Shown here piece after piece: positions 24,902 to 35,767 of a DNA stretch of 64,000 bases (position 1 is the stretch's first letter; every line of letters begins with the position of its first letter). A model generated the notes under the pieces. It was not told the DNA's origin and did no database searches. It was given only the letters and a program-made list of their open reading frames with translations. The position numbers and the translations under genes are program-made. Origin of the DNA: Lantana camara (Eukaryota > Streptophyta > Magnoliopsida > Lamiales > Verbenaceae); the NCBI GenBank assembly GCA_037501455.1, contig CM074860.1, positions 54,694,501 through 54,758,500 on the forward strand, written 5' to 3'.

Positions 24902-27900
24902 TGTAACGGCCCAGTTTTTCAGTTTTAAATAACGTGGCGTATTTGTTTATAAATTGCGCAAATTAATTATTTAATTATATGATTAATTGTTTATAAATGT
25001 TTATATTTGTTTTAAACTATAAACTATTTCTATTTTAATTTAATTCATTTTATCTTACCTTGTTACTTAGTGTTTAGATTCTCAATTAGGGTTTCTTGTT
25101 ACCTTAAATATTTCGGTAATTTCGTTAATTAATTTCAACATGTTATTAGTTGGTTTTAATTTATTTAATATGGAATTTAAGTTTAGTAATTTATTTATAA
25201 CAATATGAATTCGTTAATGTGCTTGAGTGTTCTATTTCTACTTCGTTCTTATATGTAATGATATCGGATTGGTGTGAAAATTTAATATGTCGTAAATATG
25301 TGTGTTATGAACATGCCTATATGCTCGGTTTATGTTTTCGGATTTATTTGACGTGTTTACGAATTTATATTGATTTGTGGAACCAAGTCGGGGGCTAACG
25401 AGCAATTAGCGCACCCTTGGTTCCGTATGTGATATCTTGAGCTCGGGAATTCGGATTCGAATTCCGACACCTCCATTGCCTTCGTATCGACGATTCGGAG
25501 ACAATGGAACAAGCCTCATACCTTTTTGAAATCATTAAGACCTCCGAAATCCAACCGTAACGGACAACTCGTGCAAGAAGAGCTCTTTATGTTGACTAGT
25601 CTTCATGGTGGGACCCCATAACACCTCTTAACTTAACCATACCTTAACCATGACTTATCTACCTTGAGTTAAGCCCTTTCTCTCCTCTTTAGCTCTGAAA
25701 ACCGAACCACATATCCCCATTTCCAGCTGCAACTGAAACGAGAGAGGGAAGAAGAGGAGAAGGAAGAAACCCTTGGCCATCCTTTGTGATTTTGAGCTCA
25801 AATCACCATTTTTCTTCACCAAATCTTTAAGGTATGAATATTTATGTCTTCTATACTCTATTATACTTGATTTCATCTCATTACAACATGATTTGGATCA
25901 GAATTGATTAGGGTTTGAATTATGAGTTTGGTATGAACTTTTAGGGATTTTTGTTCTAGTGACTTATTTGCTTGTGTGGCTGATTTCCTTGCTTGTAGAT
26001 GAGTATATGAGGTTGTTTCTTGGCTTATTTCTTTCCTAACTGATAGTATATGATGTTATGAGGATTTCATCTCTTGCTCCTTTTATAAAATTTTGAGTTA
26101 TGGAGCTTCAAACTTGATGATCAAACTATTTCCCCTGTTTTCGAACTGCTGTGTGAAATATTGTGTTGTTGCTTGATCAAATGGTCTCCATTTCGTGTGA
26201 AATTGCTTGGAGTTGATGTACACTCATTGTTATATATGTTAGCATTCATGTTTCAAGTATTTGGATCCATTTGAAGCCTCAAAACCGAAATACATGGCCT
26301 GTTTTTATGCATGCTCCATGACAGATTTATTGTTGTTGCCTATGTGTGGTTGTTGGTCACCCTAATGTGCTTTAAATTGTACCATTTTGCATATATATGA
26401 AGTATATCAGTTTTTTAGTATGTTAGCATGCTTTCCCAAAAGTTTCAGATCCAAATTCAAGCCCTAAGTACTTGATCAAGGCATGATAGAATCATTAGGG
26501 TTCATATGTGCGATTTTGGCGACCCAGTTTTGTTGCATGGATTCGATGATCTTAAAGGGTGATTTAGCCTTTGAACTCTAAATGAAAAATGTTCATAACA
26601 TGCCAAATATGTTTTATATGAAGTTTCAGAGCATTTGGAGTTCATTTGGTATGGTTTTGGATTGATTTGGTATGAGATCAGTTTTGCCGGAAAAACCTTA
26701 TGTGTGTATAAGTTCTGTACCGTGACACCCCCGTGTCTCATTTACTCATAAGAATGAGACACGGGCGTGTCACACCTTCTGGGCAGCTCTGTACTGAGCC
26801 ACGCCCGTGGCTCAGTTTGGCTAAGGTTGGTGACACCCCCGTGTCCCTTCCCCTGCGCAGTCCGTGTTACTTCCTTTTCGGTTTTTGATTTGTTTCACCT
26901 CTTGAATGGCTTTATCTCCTTTTGTGTTGAACTATGAATTTATTTTACTATATGTTAGGAGTAATATGGTGTAATTTCATGGCTTTTGGATGTGTTATAG
27001 GCATGCTTTTACGTAATGCCGTTTATGTGTGTTTATATGTCATTTATGAATCGCATAACTTATTTTCCATATCATATGATTTTTTCTTGTTGTCAAACCT
27101 TGGAAATATGCTATCTTATGTAATATGAGGTATATAGTAGCTTGTTGGGAGAGCTTGAATATGTTCTATGCTCCTATTTGAGTTCTTGAAATAAATTGAT
27201 TGGATATATGAATTGAAGAATTTGAATGATTTATGATTGAACAAGTGAATGAATTGGTTATATGATTTTCATGACTTAAAATGATCTTTATGCCTTCATA
27301 TCATGCTTGTGCATTGCCGTGCGTCATATATGGTTCATCAAGAGTCTTGAGTCTCACAAACACGTCTTGTGGTCTTTTGTACAGTTTGTCTCCAGGGTGG
27401 AGAGCTTTTGATCGTTCAGGCACTTGGTGCTCGATCCTTGTTTCATCACGGTTCAGGTGAGGGTGGTTTTCGTTTTAGCTATGTAACAAACCCTACAACC
27501 CTTATGTGAAAAGCTTTGGCCAAAACTTTATGATTATATATATATATGGTTTTCAAATGAAGTTATCGAGTAAATTCTTCTGAATTATACGTATGAGCGT
27601 ATATAAGCTTGAAAATGGTTTTGTAATGAGGCTATGCTCCAAACCGTGTGTCTTCATGCTAGCTATGGATTAGGATGACACGGAGAGGTACGTATATAGC
27701 ATATGCCGAATTACACGGTAAGGTATTTATAAATTATTTTATGTACTTATGAATTATGATATGTATTTATGAATTAAGTTATGTACTTATGAATTGATAT
27801 GTTTTGGCGAGACACATTTATACTTATTATTGAACGGGCCCCGGGACTTAGTATATGTGGCTAACCGAGGAAGCAAGGGCTGACGGGGATCTCATATATT

Positions 27901-28918
27901 AGTCCCAACCAAACTACGGTGATACCGGCCCTCGCTAGGAGGTTTAGCGGGGAATGGGAGCTGAGTGCCCTTGGGGGAGTCATGAAACCCCATTGGCCTA
28001 TGATTGAGGTGGTCGGGTCTTGCAAGCCCGTCTACCACCCGGAGGAAGAAGGTTGGTTAGGATTTAAGCCTCTTCTTATGTATATGTTTTGATAGAATAT
28101 TGCACCGTGCGGGAATGCCGGGACACGGATTGCCCAAACGCATATGTTTATGTTATGATTTATGGTCTGTGTGTATTATGATATATTGCCTGATCGCCTA
28201 ATCAATATATTACTGATATTTATGTACACTATCGGAGTTTGGATGGAGGTTGTGCACGCTCACTCGCCGAGCCTTATATTTATGTATGATTTATGAATGG
28301 AATGAATGTAATATGAATTAGTCGTAAAAGTCGAGCATTGTTCTCTATTTTCTTGTCCTTTTTGGGAACTAAATTCAAAGAAAACCTTGCTCGGGATTTA
28401 TGACTTGCATGTGCATGTTTTATATATATCTATCGCTCCTGCTCACTCAGTCTTCTAGAGACTGACCCCTCTCCCTCCCCACTCTTTTAGTGTGCAGGTT
28501 TGATCTTTGGAGTTTCGGGCTAGGCGGAGGTGTTTGAAGTCTTTAAGTGGTCGAGTTAGTTAGGAGAGTCCCTGCACTCATTTATGTATTGGAATTATGT
28601 ATGATTCATTCTATTATATCATGAACTTGAATGTTTATATAATTGTTATTGAACTGACTTTACTGGGTTTTGCTATGATTTAGAAGAGGCCTGAAGAGCC
28701 CAAATTCTACTTATAGTTGGTATGATTGAACTTTGGCTTTGCTGCATTATATTTTGTGGATTGGTGATCATTGCAGGGTCTAGCTCCGCCTGGCTTAGGA
28801 AGGTTTTTATGTTTGTCTCCCGTTCGCTAGGGTTTGATACGGGTGCGGATTTACTGTTTCGTTACTCGTGTTGAGCCTTAGTGCGGGGGATGTGGCGCCT
28901 CACGTGCGGGGTGCTACA
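24902..28918 (+). repeat. 3' LTR of LARD-like element (4017 bp)
   Basis: It is nearly identical to the 18054-22070 LTR and the same length, with about 30 substitutions by eye and no net length change. It carries the same hairpins, mini-exon and intron-like segment, and is followed by the TSD GTTCA. Confidence 0.95.
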
Positions 28919-30806
28919 GTTCATATCCATTCGAGCTCAAAACTTTCACACTCCATATTAAGTCAATCCATGAATTTCATATAATGATCATAACATATGC
29001 TTTAACATGTATACATTTCATATGAATCATAAAAGAAGAGATAAATACTCAATTAGGGTTCGTATTGATAACAAAATCCATGCATGCGCATATTAGGAGC
29101 AATGATGACACGTTGAGGCATAACTTGGAAAATATTTCACAAACAAATCATGAAACTTCATAACATCCAAGGTAACACATTATAAAACATGTTATAATAG
29201 GCAGGGCAGAATCCACCCCCCATGGAGAAAAAGAGGTGGAGGAAGATTAAACGAGCGAAGAAAAATAAAATTGGAGTAACAAAAATAGGCATGGCAGAAT
29301 CCACCCCCCGTGGAGAAAAATCCACCCCCATGGATTCCTGTCAGCAACTCTACTGACTCAAATCCACCCCCGTGGATTTGAGTCGGTAGCCAAAAAAAAA
29401 ACACAAAAACAGAGCAGATTCCAGGCCAATCCTTAACCAACATGCACAACTATGAAATGGCAACAATATGTAACAAAATAACTGTAAAACAACACTTAAA
29501 CATACTCCCAAAGTGATCAAACGTCAGGAGAGTGCATATGTGATCATGTCAAGATATTTCTTCAAAGTTTCATTAATGGTATCTAACCAATACTTCAACT
29601 ACCATATAAAATAAGTCCATACAATCATAAATAAATTTCTTGTGATCACCTAACACTCATGAGTACCAAATAAAACCAAAGAGAACCAAGGTAATTCATC
29701 AAAATGCAAGAACCCTTCACTATTCATCATCTTCATCATACCCCAATCAAAACTTGGTGAAATCATATAATATAAGACTTAAAAGAACCATAAGGAGATA
29801 TCCTACACAAATATAAGATTACCTTCAAGAGATGGTGAGAAATGGTACGGAGATGAGCTCAAATCTCCAAGGTTTTGAATAGTGGTCCTCTCTTTCCCCT
29901 TTTGTCTTCTTCTTCTTCTTTTGGATGAACTTTTAGGTTGTGGGGTGAGAGTGGTTCAGCTATGGGCTGATGAGGGAGAGAAATGAGTGGGTCTAGGTGT
30001 ATATTAGTCAAGGTTTAGGTCTTAGGTGCGTTAGGGTAGGTCCGTAGCTTGGGAAAAGTCAAGAATTATCATCTTAAGCGCAAAGTGCTCGTTCCGGTTG
30101 AAATTTGGGGATCCAAATGATCTTAGAAAAATATGAAGTTTGTCCCATCAGATCTGAATCGTCGATACGAGTCCAATGGAGGTGACAGAACTCGATTCCG
30201 AGTTCCCGAGCTTAAGATATCACATACGGAACCAAAGGTGTGCTAATTGCTCGTTAGCCCCCGTTTTGGTTCCAAAACTCAAAATAAAATCATAACTCAT
30301 GCAAATGAATCCGAAAACATGAAACAAACATATATTCATATTCATAACACATATAATTCCAACATATTAAATTTCCACAAAATTTCCAATTCATTTCATA
30401 TAGTAACGGCACGCAACTTGTCACGTAAAAGCATATCGTTCAAGAATTCATATAATTTCAAAATTCAAATGAAATTTAAGAATCCATTTAAAATATTTAT
30501 TAAAATATAACGAAATACATATTATTAAAAGATTAATTAAAAAAATACAAATTGTAATTATCATAAACAATTAATTAGGTAATTAAATAATTTAAACGCG
30601 TAATTTGGGAGCACACAAATTATTCATGCGTGTGGTTCAAGTATTCGTATCAATTCCAATTCAAATATTTCATATATCTCAGTTAATCACATAATTAACA
30701 ATTAAATAACGAAATTTAATTATAGAAAACACTTATAGCCAATTAATTCGCACAAATTAGTAGACACATACGTCATTCTAAAATACGAAAAAGTTGGAGC
30801 GTTACA
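28919..30806 (-). repeat. Minus solo LTR, segment 3 (5' end)
   Basis: This is the last piece of the LTR begun at 12278. The plus strand ends GGAGCGTTACA, i.e. it starts TGTAACGCTCC in the LTR's sense, close to the LARD LTR start TGTAACGCCCC. It is followed by TSD TGGAG (30807-30811). No gene is seen; the ORFs are short and run through LTR sequence. Confidence 0.88.
29205..29395 (-). repeat. AATCCACCCCC / GGGGGTGGATT inverted-repeat cluster
   Basis: Several copies of AATCCACCCCC, some as AATCCACCCCCGTGGATT, lie in this solo LTR at about the position where the LARD LTR has its GACAC hairpins. The related phrase AATCCATGGGGGTGGATT occurs in the young gypsy LTR near 33970. Confidence 0.75.
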
Positions 30807-31400
30807 TGGAGGACTTTCTTCTTCACTTGTCTTCAATGAGGTTCTTCAATTTTTGGCAAGAAAGAAGAGAGTTGTTCGTGTGGAAAGAAAGGGAAGAAAA
30901 TAGATTCTTTTGCTGCTGCTATGTCTTGCTTTGACGTGAGGAAAAGGGAAGCAAATAGGTGATGATGCATTTGAGATTAAGGAATTGCTGCCACTTGCTT
31001 TAACGTGAGCAAAAAGGCAAGAAAATATTTAGGAGCTGCTGTCATTGCTTAAACATGAGGGAAAAATGGAAGCAAGTAGGAGAATAATCAAGGCTCAATT
31101 CCAAGAGTAACCGGTTCACGTGGACCCATTTTAGGACACCAGGGTAGCAAACGGTCTTTGAAAATTATAAAACTAACGTCAATCATCTTAAAACGTCAAA
31201 CCGAGCCCAATGCCCAAAACGGATCTCAAATACCTGATCCCGAGATTAGGTTAATTCAAAGAGATTTGAAGTGATCTATTGACGTTGTTATCCCGAGACT
31301 AGCTTGATAGGGTTACGTTTGTTCTAACAGATTCTTCGGGGCAAACATCCCACAACCCTAGCACTCGTTAACCTAACCTTTAGACGAACAGGGTGTCACA
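30807..31400 (-). repeat. 3' LTR of old minus gypsy, proximal segment
   Basis: It resumes after the nested solo LTR (TSD TGGAG at 30807) and ends on the plus strand GGGTGTCACA at 31400, i.e. TGTGACACCC in the element's sense. The polypurine tract abuts it, so this is the 3' LTR of the pol fragments to the right. No gene is seen in it. Confidence 0.82.
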
Positions 31401-31417
31401 ACCTCCCCCCCTTAAAA
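31401..31417 (-). other. Polypurine tract of old minus gypsy
   Basis: The plus-strand sequence ACCTCCCCCCCTTAAAA reads TTTTAAGGGGGGGAGGT on the minus strand, directly before the LTR. Confidence 0.9.
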
Positions 31418-31429
31418 GAACCTGGTCCC

Positions 31430-32913
31430 CAGGTTCACTGCTCTAATCTGAACAACTCCGAATACAGCTCCCTTATCTTTTCTTCAGTTTCCCAAGTGGC
31501 TTCTTCAGATTTCTGATCTTTCCATAACACTTTAACCATTGGGATTTGCCGGCTTTTTAACTCTTGCATTTTTTGATCCATGATTCTCACCGGTTTCTTC
31601 ATGATGGTTAGGTCCGGTTCAAGTTATACATCTTTAATTGGGAGAATGGTTGATTCATCGGGGTAATATTTGCGGAGGCTGTGAACCATGGAATACATTC
31701 TGAATTCCGGTCATGTTCAGAGGTAAGTTCAATCTATATGCCGTTTCTCCAACCCGTTCGAGGATTTCAAAAGGTCCAAGATAGCGGGGATTGAGCTTCC
31801 GACCTCTACCAATACGGCTGAAACCTTTCCTTGGAGATGCTTTCAAGAAAACTCTATCTCCGACTTCGAATCCCAGGGGTTTTCTCCGACGATCGGCGTA
31901 ACTCTTTTGACGATCTTGCGTCGCTTTCATGCGTTGTTGAATTATTTGGATTTTCTCAATAGCTTTTTCGATAACCTTTGGAGATCTAGCTCGTTTAACG
32001 CTGCCTTCCTTTGTCCAACGCCAATCTTCCAAATCCCAAAAGAGAGGTGATCTACACTTCCTTCCGTACAATGCCTCGTATGGAGCAATGCCAATTGATG
32101 CTTGATAACTGTTGTTGTAAGCAAATTCCACTAAAGTTAAGTGCTCGTCACAAGATTTTTGAAAGTCCAAAGCACAGGCTCTGAGCAAGTCCTCAAGATA
32201 CTTGATAAGTCTCTCTGATTGGCCATCCGTTTGGGGACGCGATGCGGTGCTAAAATTGAGTTTAGTCCCCAAATATCTTTGTAGATCACGCCATAAACTA
32301 GTTGTAAAGCGAGGATCTCGGTCTGATACGATACTAACCGGCACGCCATGGAGTCTTGTGATCTCTTTACAATACAACTCAGCTAGCTTTTCTACTTTGT
32401 CGGACATTCTAACTTTGAGAAAGTGAGCTGATTTGGCTAAGCGATCCACAACCACCCAAATCCCGTCGAACCCTCCTTTGACCCTCGGTAAACCAGATTT
32501 GAAATCAATAGTCACCTGTTCCCATTTCCACACCGGTATAGGAAGTGGTTGTAAAGCTCCTCCTGGCTTTTGATGCTCGGCTTTCACCTTTTGGCAAGTG
32601 AGGCAACGCCTTACAAAGTTAGCAACATCTCTCTTCATACCGTTCCACCAATAGTACTGCTTCAAATATCTGTCCATTTTAGTTCCTCCCGGATGAATAG
32701 AATAGGCTGAACGGTGTGCCTCTTCAAGAACGAGACGTCTAAGTTCTTCTGGAACACAAACTCTGGTCTTAAACCGAAATAATCCCATATCATCGACCCC
32801 AAATTTCGATTCTGGGTGATCTCTTGCCTGTAAAATTTGCCCCTGAATCCATGGATCTCTGGCCTGAGTATCTAATAGCATTTGTTTCAATTATGGTTGC
32901 ACGGTAATGTTTT
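31430..32913 (-). pseudogene. Old gypsy pol: integrase and chromodomain
   Basis: The minus-strand frame 32890-31655 encodes an H2C2 integrase: a histidine/cysteine zinc-binding region with CLTCQKVK, then the catalytic core with VVDRLAKSAHFL, SDRDPRFT and the glutamate in DGQSERLI, then the Tekay-type tail GPFEILERVGE. A stop precedes the 32890 ATG, and a frameshift near 31690 (NVFHGSQPP) separates the chromodomain, readable in another frame down to about 31450. It is cut at 32913 by the young gypsy; the rest of pol is at 61583-64000. Its decay shows it is non-functional. Confidence 0.93.
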
Positions 32914-33079
32914 TGTAACACCCCGACTCACAGTCGGTACAGGTAAATTATGTGAATTAATATTATTTGCGTTTTAGATTATTTGTATAGGACTATTTTG
33001 AATTATTTGAACTTATATGAATTTATTTAAATTAATGTTGCATGTAATTTATTCGTTTTAATTTGAGTTGGCCTTATTT

Positions 33080-33172
33080 GAACCTGTATGTGTTGAACCG
33101 AACCAACTTGAACCGGAAACCTTGAACCGAACCCGTGAACCGAACCGGTCCAGCCTTAAAAGGCTGAACCAT
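33080..33172 (+). promoter_or_regulatory. GAACC repeat array and TATA-like palindrome in U3
   Basis: GAACC recurs about ten times in roughly 95 bp, mostly as TTGAACCGAACC or CGAACCGGT variants. It is followed by CAGCCTT-AA-AAGGCTG (about 33151-33166), a perfect 7-bp inverted repeat whose centre CTTAAAAG could act as a TATA box. A pyrimidine-rich leader starts just after. The arrangement suggests enhancer repeats plus core promoter; this is inferred. The 3' LTR has it at 59100-59192. Confidence 0.55.
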
Positions 33173-33744
33173 TTTCCTTTCTCCTTCTTCACGTTCAAAC
33201 AACAACCAAGCTAGCTAGAAGCAAAACCCCAAGTTTGATCATCCAACTTCCCAAGCCGAGTTCTCTCTCGTTTCTTCGTCTTTTCTTGAACTTAGGTAGG
33301 TTTCGGATTCCCCTCGTCGTGCTCGTCGTTTCTATGGTTTAATTTCTGAGTTTGGAGTGAGTTTTGCATGCCTTTGCTTCCTTACGTGAATAGTAAGGGT
33401 TTAGAGAAAACCTGGATTTCTTGCTCTTTGCTTGATGTGTTTGCTCCCTAGCTTCAATTATGAGTTGTATATGTTGTATGTGTTGTCTTTATTGCATTAA
33501 CTCCATGGTTGGTGGAGTATTTATTGATGATCATGTTTTTAGTTTGAATTTTGCAATCCCTTGATCATGCTTTTAAATTCCGTTTCTTGCGTTATTTGAG
33601 TGTTTATATGTCAAGCATGATTTATATGTATTGTGTGTGCATTTTGAGGGGTTGTGGCAACTCTTGGGTATTGGTTTTGGCCATTTTTGGCTCAAACTTG
33701 AGCTTCCCCTGTTTCTGTAAAATGAATTCTGTTCCAGCTCTCGA

Positions 33745-34030
33745 ACCAGGCCGGAACGGCCGTTCCCGCCCAGTTTCAAACTGGGAACGACCGTTCCCAG
33801 GCCCGGTACTGTTCATCCCGAGAGTGGGAACGACCGTTCCCAGTTTGTACTGGGAACGGGAACGGTCGTTCCCAGGGCCAGAACTCCTCCTACTGGGTCA
33901 AATCCGCGATCGTGGATTTTTCCTTTTGGAAAAATCCGCGAGGGTGGATTTGAGGCAGTAGCTTGGAAAAAATCCATGGGGGTGGATTTTTCCCTTTGGA
34001 AAAATCCATGGGGGTGGATTTTGCCATTTC
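33745..34030 (+). repeat. Palindrome cluster in young gypsy LTR
   Basis: Self-complementary units are GGAACGGCCGTTCC (33753-33766), CCCAGTTT-C-AAACTGGG (33769-33785), CTGGGAACG-AC-CGTTCCCAG (33781-33800), TGGGAACGACCGTTCCCA (33825-33842) and an 8-nt-loop version at 33850-33875. Four phrases of the type AATCC(GCGAGG/ATGGGG)GTGGATT follow, to 34020. The 3' LTR copy is at 59765-60050. Confidence 0.9.
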
Positions 34031-34267
34031 TTCTCTTTGATTTATTTATGCATTTGTATGATTTTGACTGCTTTTCTTTTGCATATTTATGTTATAATTT
34101 GATTGTTTTGCATAATTAAATTGTAACTAAGTATGTGTGCTATGATTTTGTGAATTTTATGAATTAATTGTGACATTTTAGCTATGAACATGAATCATGC
34201 ATTTTGCCGAGCGTCTTCTTTGGTTCATATAGAGTCTAAGTCTTGGGCTTTCGTGTTTTCTTTTCAG

Positions 34268-35126
34268 AGGAGGTTCCAGTTGACGAGCCCGAGGCGTAGG
34301 TTGTTCACGTCTGCTCATATTTTTGTCAAGCACAAGGTGAGGTTTAGGAATTTTATTAGCTAAGCGACCTAAAGCCTTATGTGATGTTTTCAAGCCGTGC
34401 ATGTGATTATATATTATATATATAGATATGTATGTGTTGATTAGAATATGTTTATGATCTTGTGAACAACTTTGCTTTGGGAAAAGATATTAAGTAAGCC
34501 TATGTAAGCTATATTTTGGAAAAGCTTTACGATTCTGTTAGCGAGATCGCCATGAAAGATTTGGCATGTGATATGATATGATTTGTATGTGTGGATCCAA
34601 GGAGCTACGGGTAAGGAACCCTCGGGACGGTTCGGGCCGTCGAGGTTCGGCCTGTGCGTAGTCTCCATCCGATATATCACACGCGACCCCTGGGAGTTTG
34701 GAAAGGTGTGATATTTCGATGCCTTCGGCGTAAAAACCGGGGAGGGCACGATGTGGGTTCGCTACCCCTCGTGAGTCTGTATATGTATGGATGGTTAGGG
34801 CCGCCGGTGGCTCTTCCATCATTGGTGTAGAGGGGATATGTATGATTTCTGATTTGTTTGTTCTGAGGAGTAAAGGTTGGAAGCTCGTTCTCGCCGAGCA
34901 TTATGTTTGTTGTGTATGTTTGAGAAGTATGAATCGGGATAGTGTTTTTGAAAGGTTTTAAAGTATATGTATTTGTTTTTGGAACGTTTTAGTTTGTAAA
35001 ACCTATTCCGGTTCATAATTTCGCCCTTTGCTTTGTGCTCTGCTCTATATATATGTAGGGTGTGGGTGTGCGTTAGCCCCCTCACTCAGTCAGTTGACTG
35101 ATCCTCGTTTACTCTTTTAGTTGCAG
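34268..35126 (+). other. LTR mini-exon (34268-34336) plus intron-like segment (34337-35126)
   Basis: The acceptor GTGTTTTCTTTTCAG ends at 34267. The 69-nt segment ends CACAAG, followed by the donor GTGAGG. After 790 nt there is CAGTC-AGTT-GACTG, a T-rich tract and the acceptor TTGCAG at 35126. The 3' LTR copy is at 60288-60356 and 60357-61146. Confidence 0.5.
34670..34718 (+). other. Stem-loop in young gypsy LTR
   Basis: The 13-nt arms CGATATATCACAC (34670-34682) and GTGTGATATTTCG (34706-34718) pair with one mismatch around a 23-nt loop, at the position of the covarying stem in other families. Confidence 0.6.
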
Positions 35127-35568
35127 GTTTTGGGAGCGTGAGCTAGGCGGAGAAGTGTGTCTTCTGTTGCACTTGTCAGTCTAGGTTTCGTTAGGTGCAT
35201 TTACATACCTGCACGTTATTATTTTGTATTTGTACAGCTATGATTTGTATCTATTTACTTATTATTTTGTTCGAGCCGGGATGGCTTTTGTACGTGACGT
35301 GTTGGTACTTATATGTAAATACTATATGGATAGGTGTGAGTTGGTACCTACGTATATATATATATGCGATGAGTTTTGCTTGTTGCTTTTATTTATTCGC
35401 TTCCGCGCACTCTGTTTTGGTTTTGGTTTAGCTCCGCCTAGCCTAGAGTGTGTGTTTGGTCTCCCGTTCGCTATGATTCGGATTCGGGTGCGGACATTCC
35501 ATTTCGTATTCGGGTTCGGATTATGGTGCGGGGGATGTGGCCCTACGTGTGGGTGCTACATCCTTAAG

Positions 35569-35580
35569 TGGTATCAGAGC
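35569..35580 (+). other. Young gypsy primer-binding site (tRNA iMet)
   Basis: TGGTATCAGAGC lies eight bases after the LTR end at 35560, in nearly the same context as the LARD PBS at 22079. Confidence 0.95.
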
Positions 35581-35767
35581 GCGGTTGCAAAACCGGGCTC
35601 TAATGTCGTGTGGGTCTGTCTAGGTCGTACGGCTTAGGACAATGTGACTTTTGATTATGTGCATGTGTGATTTGAGTATGTGATTACTTGATTATTTTCT
35701 TAAATTGTATACATATTCATACACTAATTCACATGCATCCATATTGCTTGAAATTGTGAATTTCAGG

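Larger units (their letters stand above)
18054..28918 (+). mobile_element. Complete non-autonomous LTR retrotransposon (LARD-like)
   Basis: The 10,865-bp element has two 4017-bp LTRs and a 2831-bp internal domain, flanked by the exact TSD GTTCA (18049-18053 and 28919-28923). It has a PBS (22079-22090) and a polypurine tract (24889-24900), but no gag or pol domain is recognisable. By eye the LTRs differ at about 30 sites, so it inserted fairly recently and must have used proteins from elsewhere. Long LTRs with a short non-coding interior fit the large retrotransposon derivative class. The sequence around the PBS nearly matches that of the young gypsy at 35561, which supports cross-mobilisation by that type of element. 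Confidence 0.93.
32914..35560 (+). repeat. 5' LTR of young gypsy (2647 bp)
   Basis: It starts TGTAACACCCCGACTC and ends GTGGGTGCTACA. In order it holds a GAACC repeat array and TATA-like box, a leader ending TTAG|GTAGGT (33296), a palindrome cluster (33745-34030), a mini-exon (34268-34336) and intron-like segment (to 35126), AGCTAGGCGGAG (35141) and its complement CTCCGCCTAGC (35432). The short ORFs recur in the 3' LTR by copying only. Confidence 0.95.

Noticed and set aside
12714..28918. Identical 4017-bp length of the 12714 solo LTR and the LARD LTRs, suggesting one family
   Set aside because: Starts and bodies differ clearly and only short motifs are shared; equal length appears to be chance.
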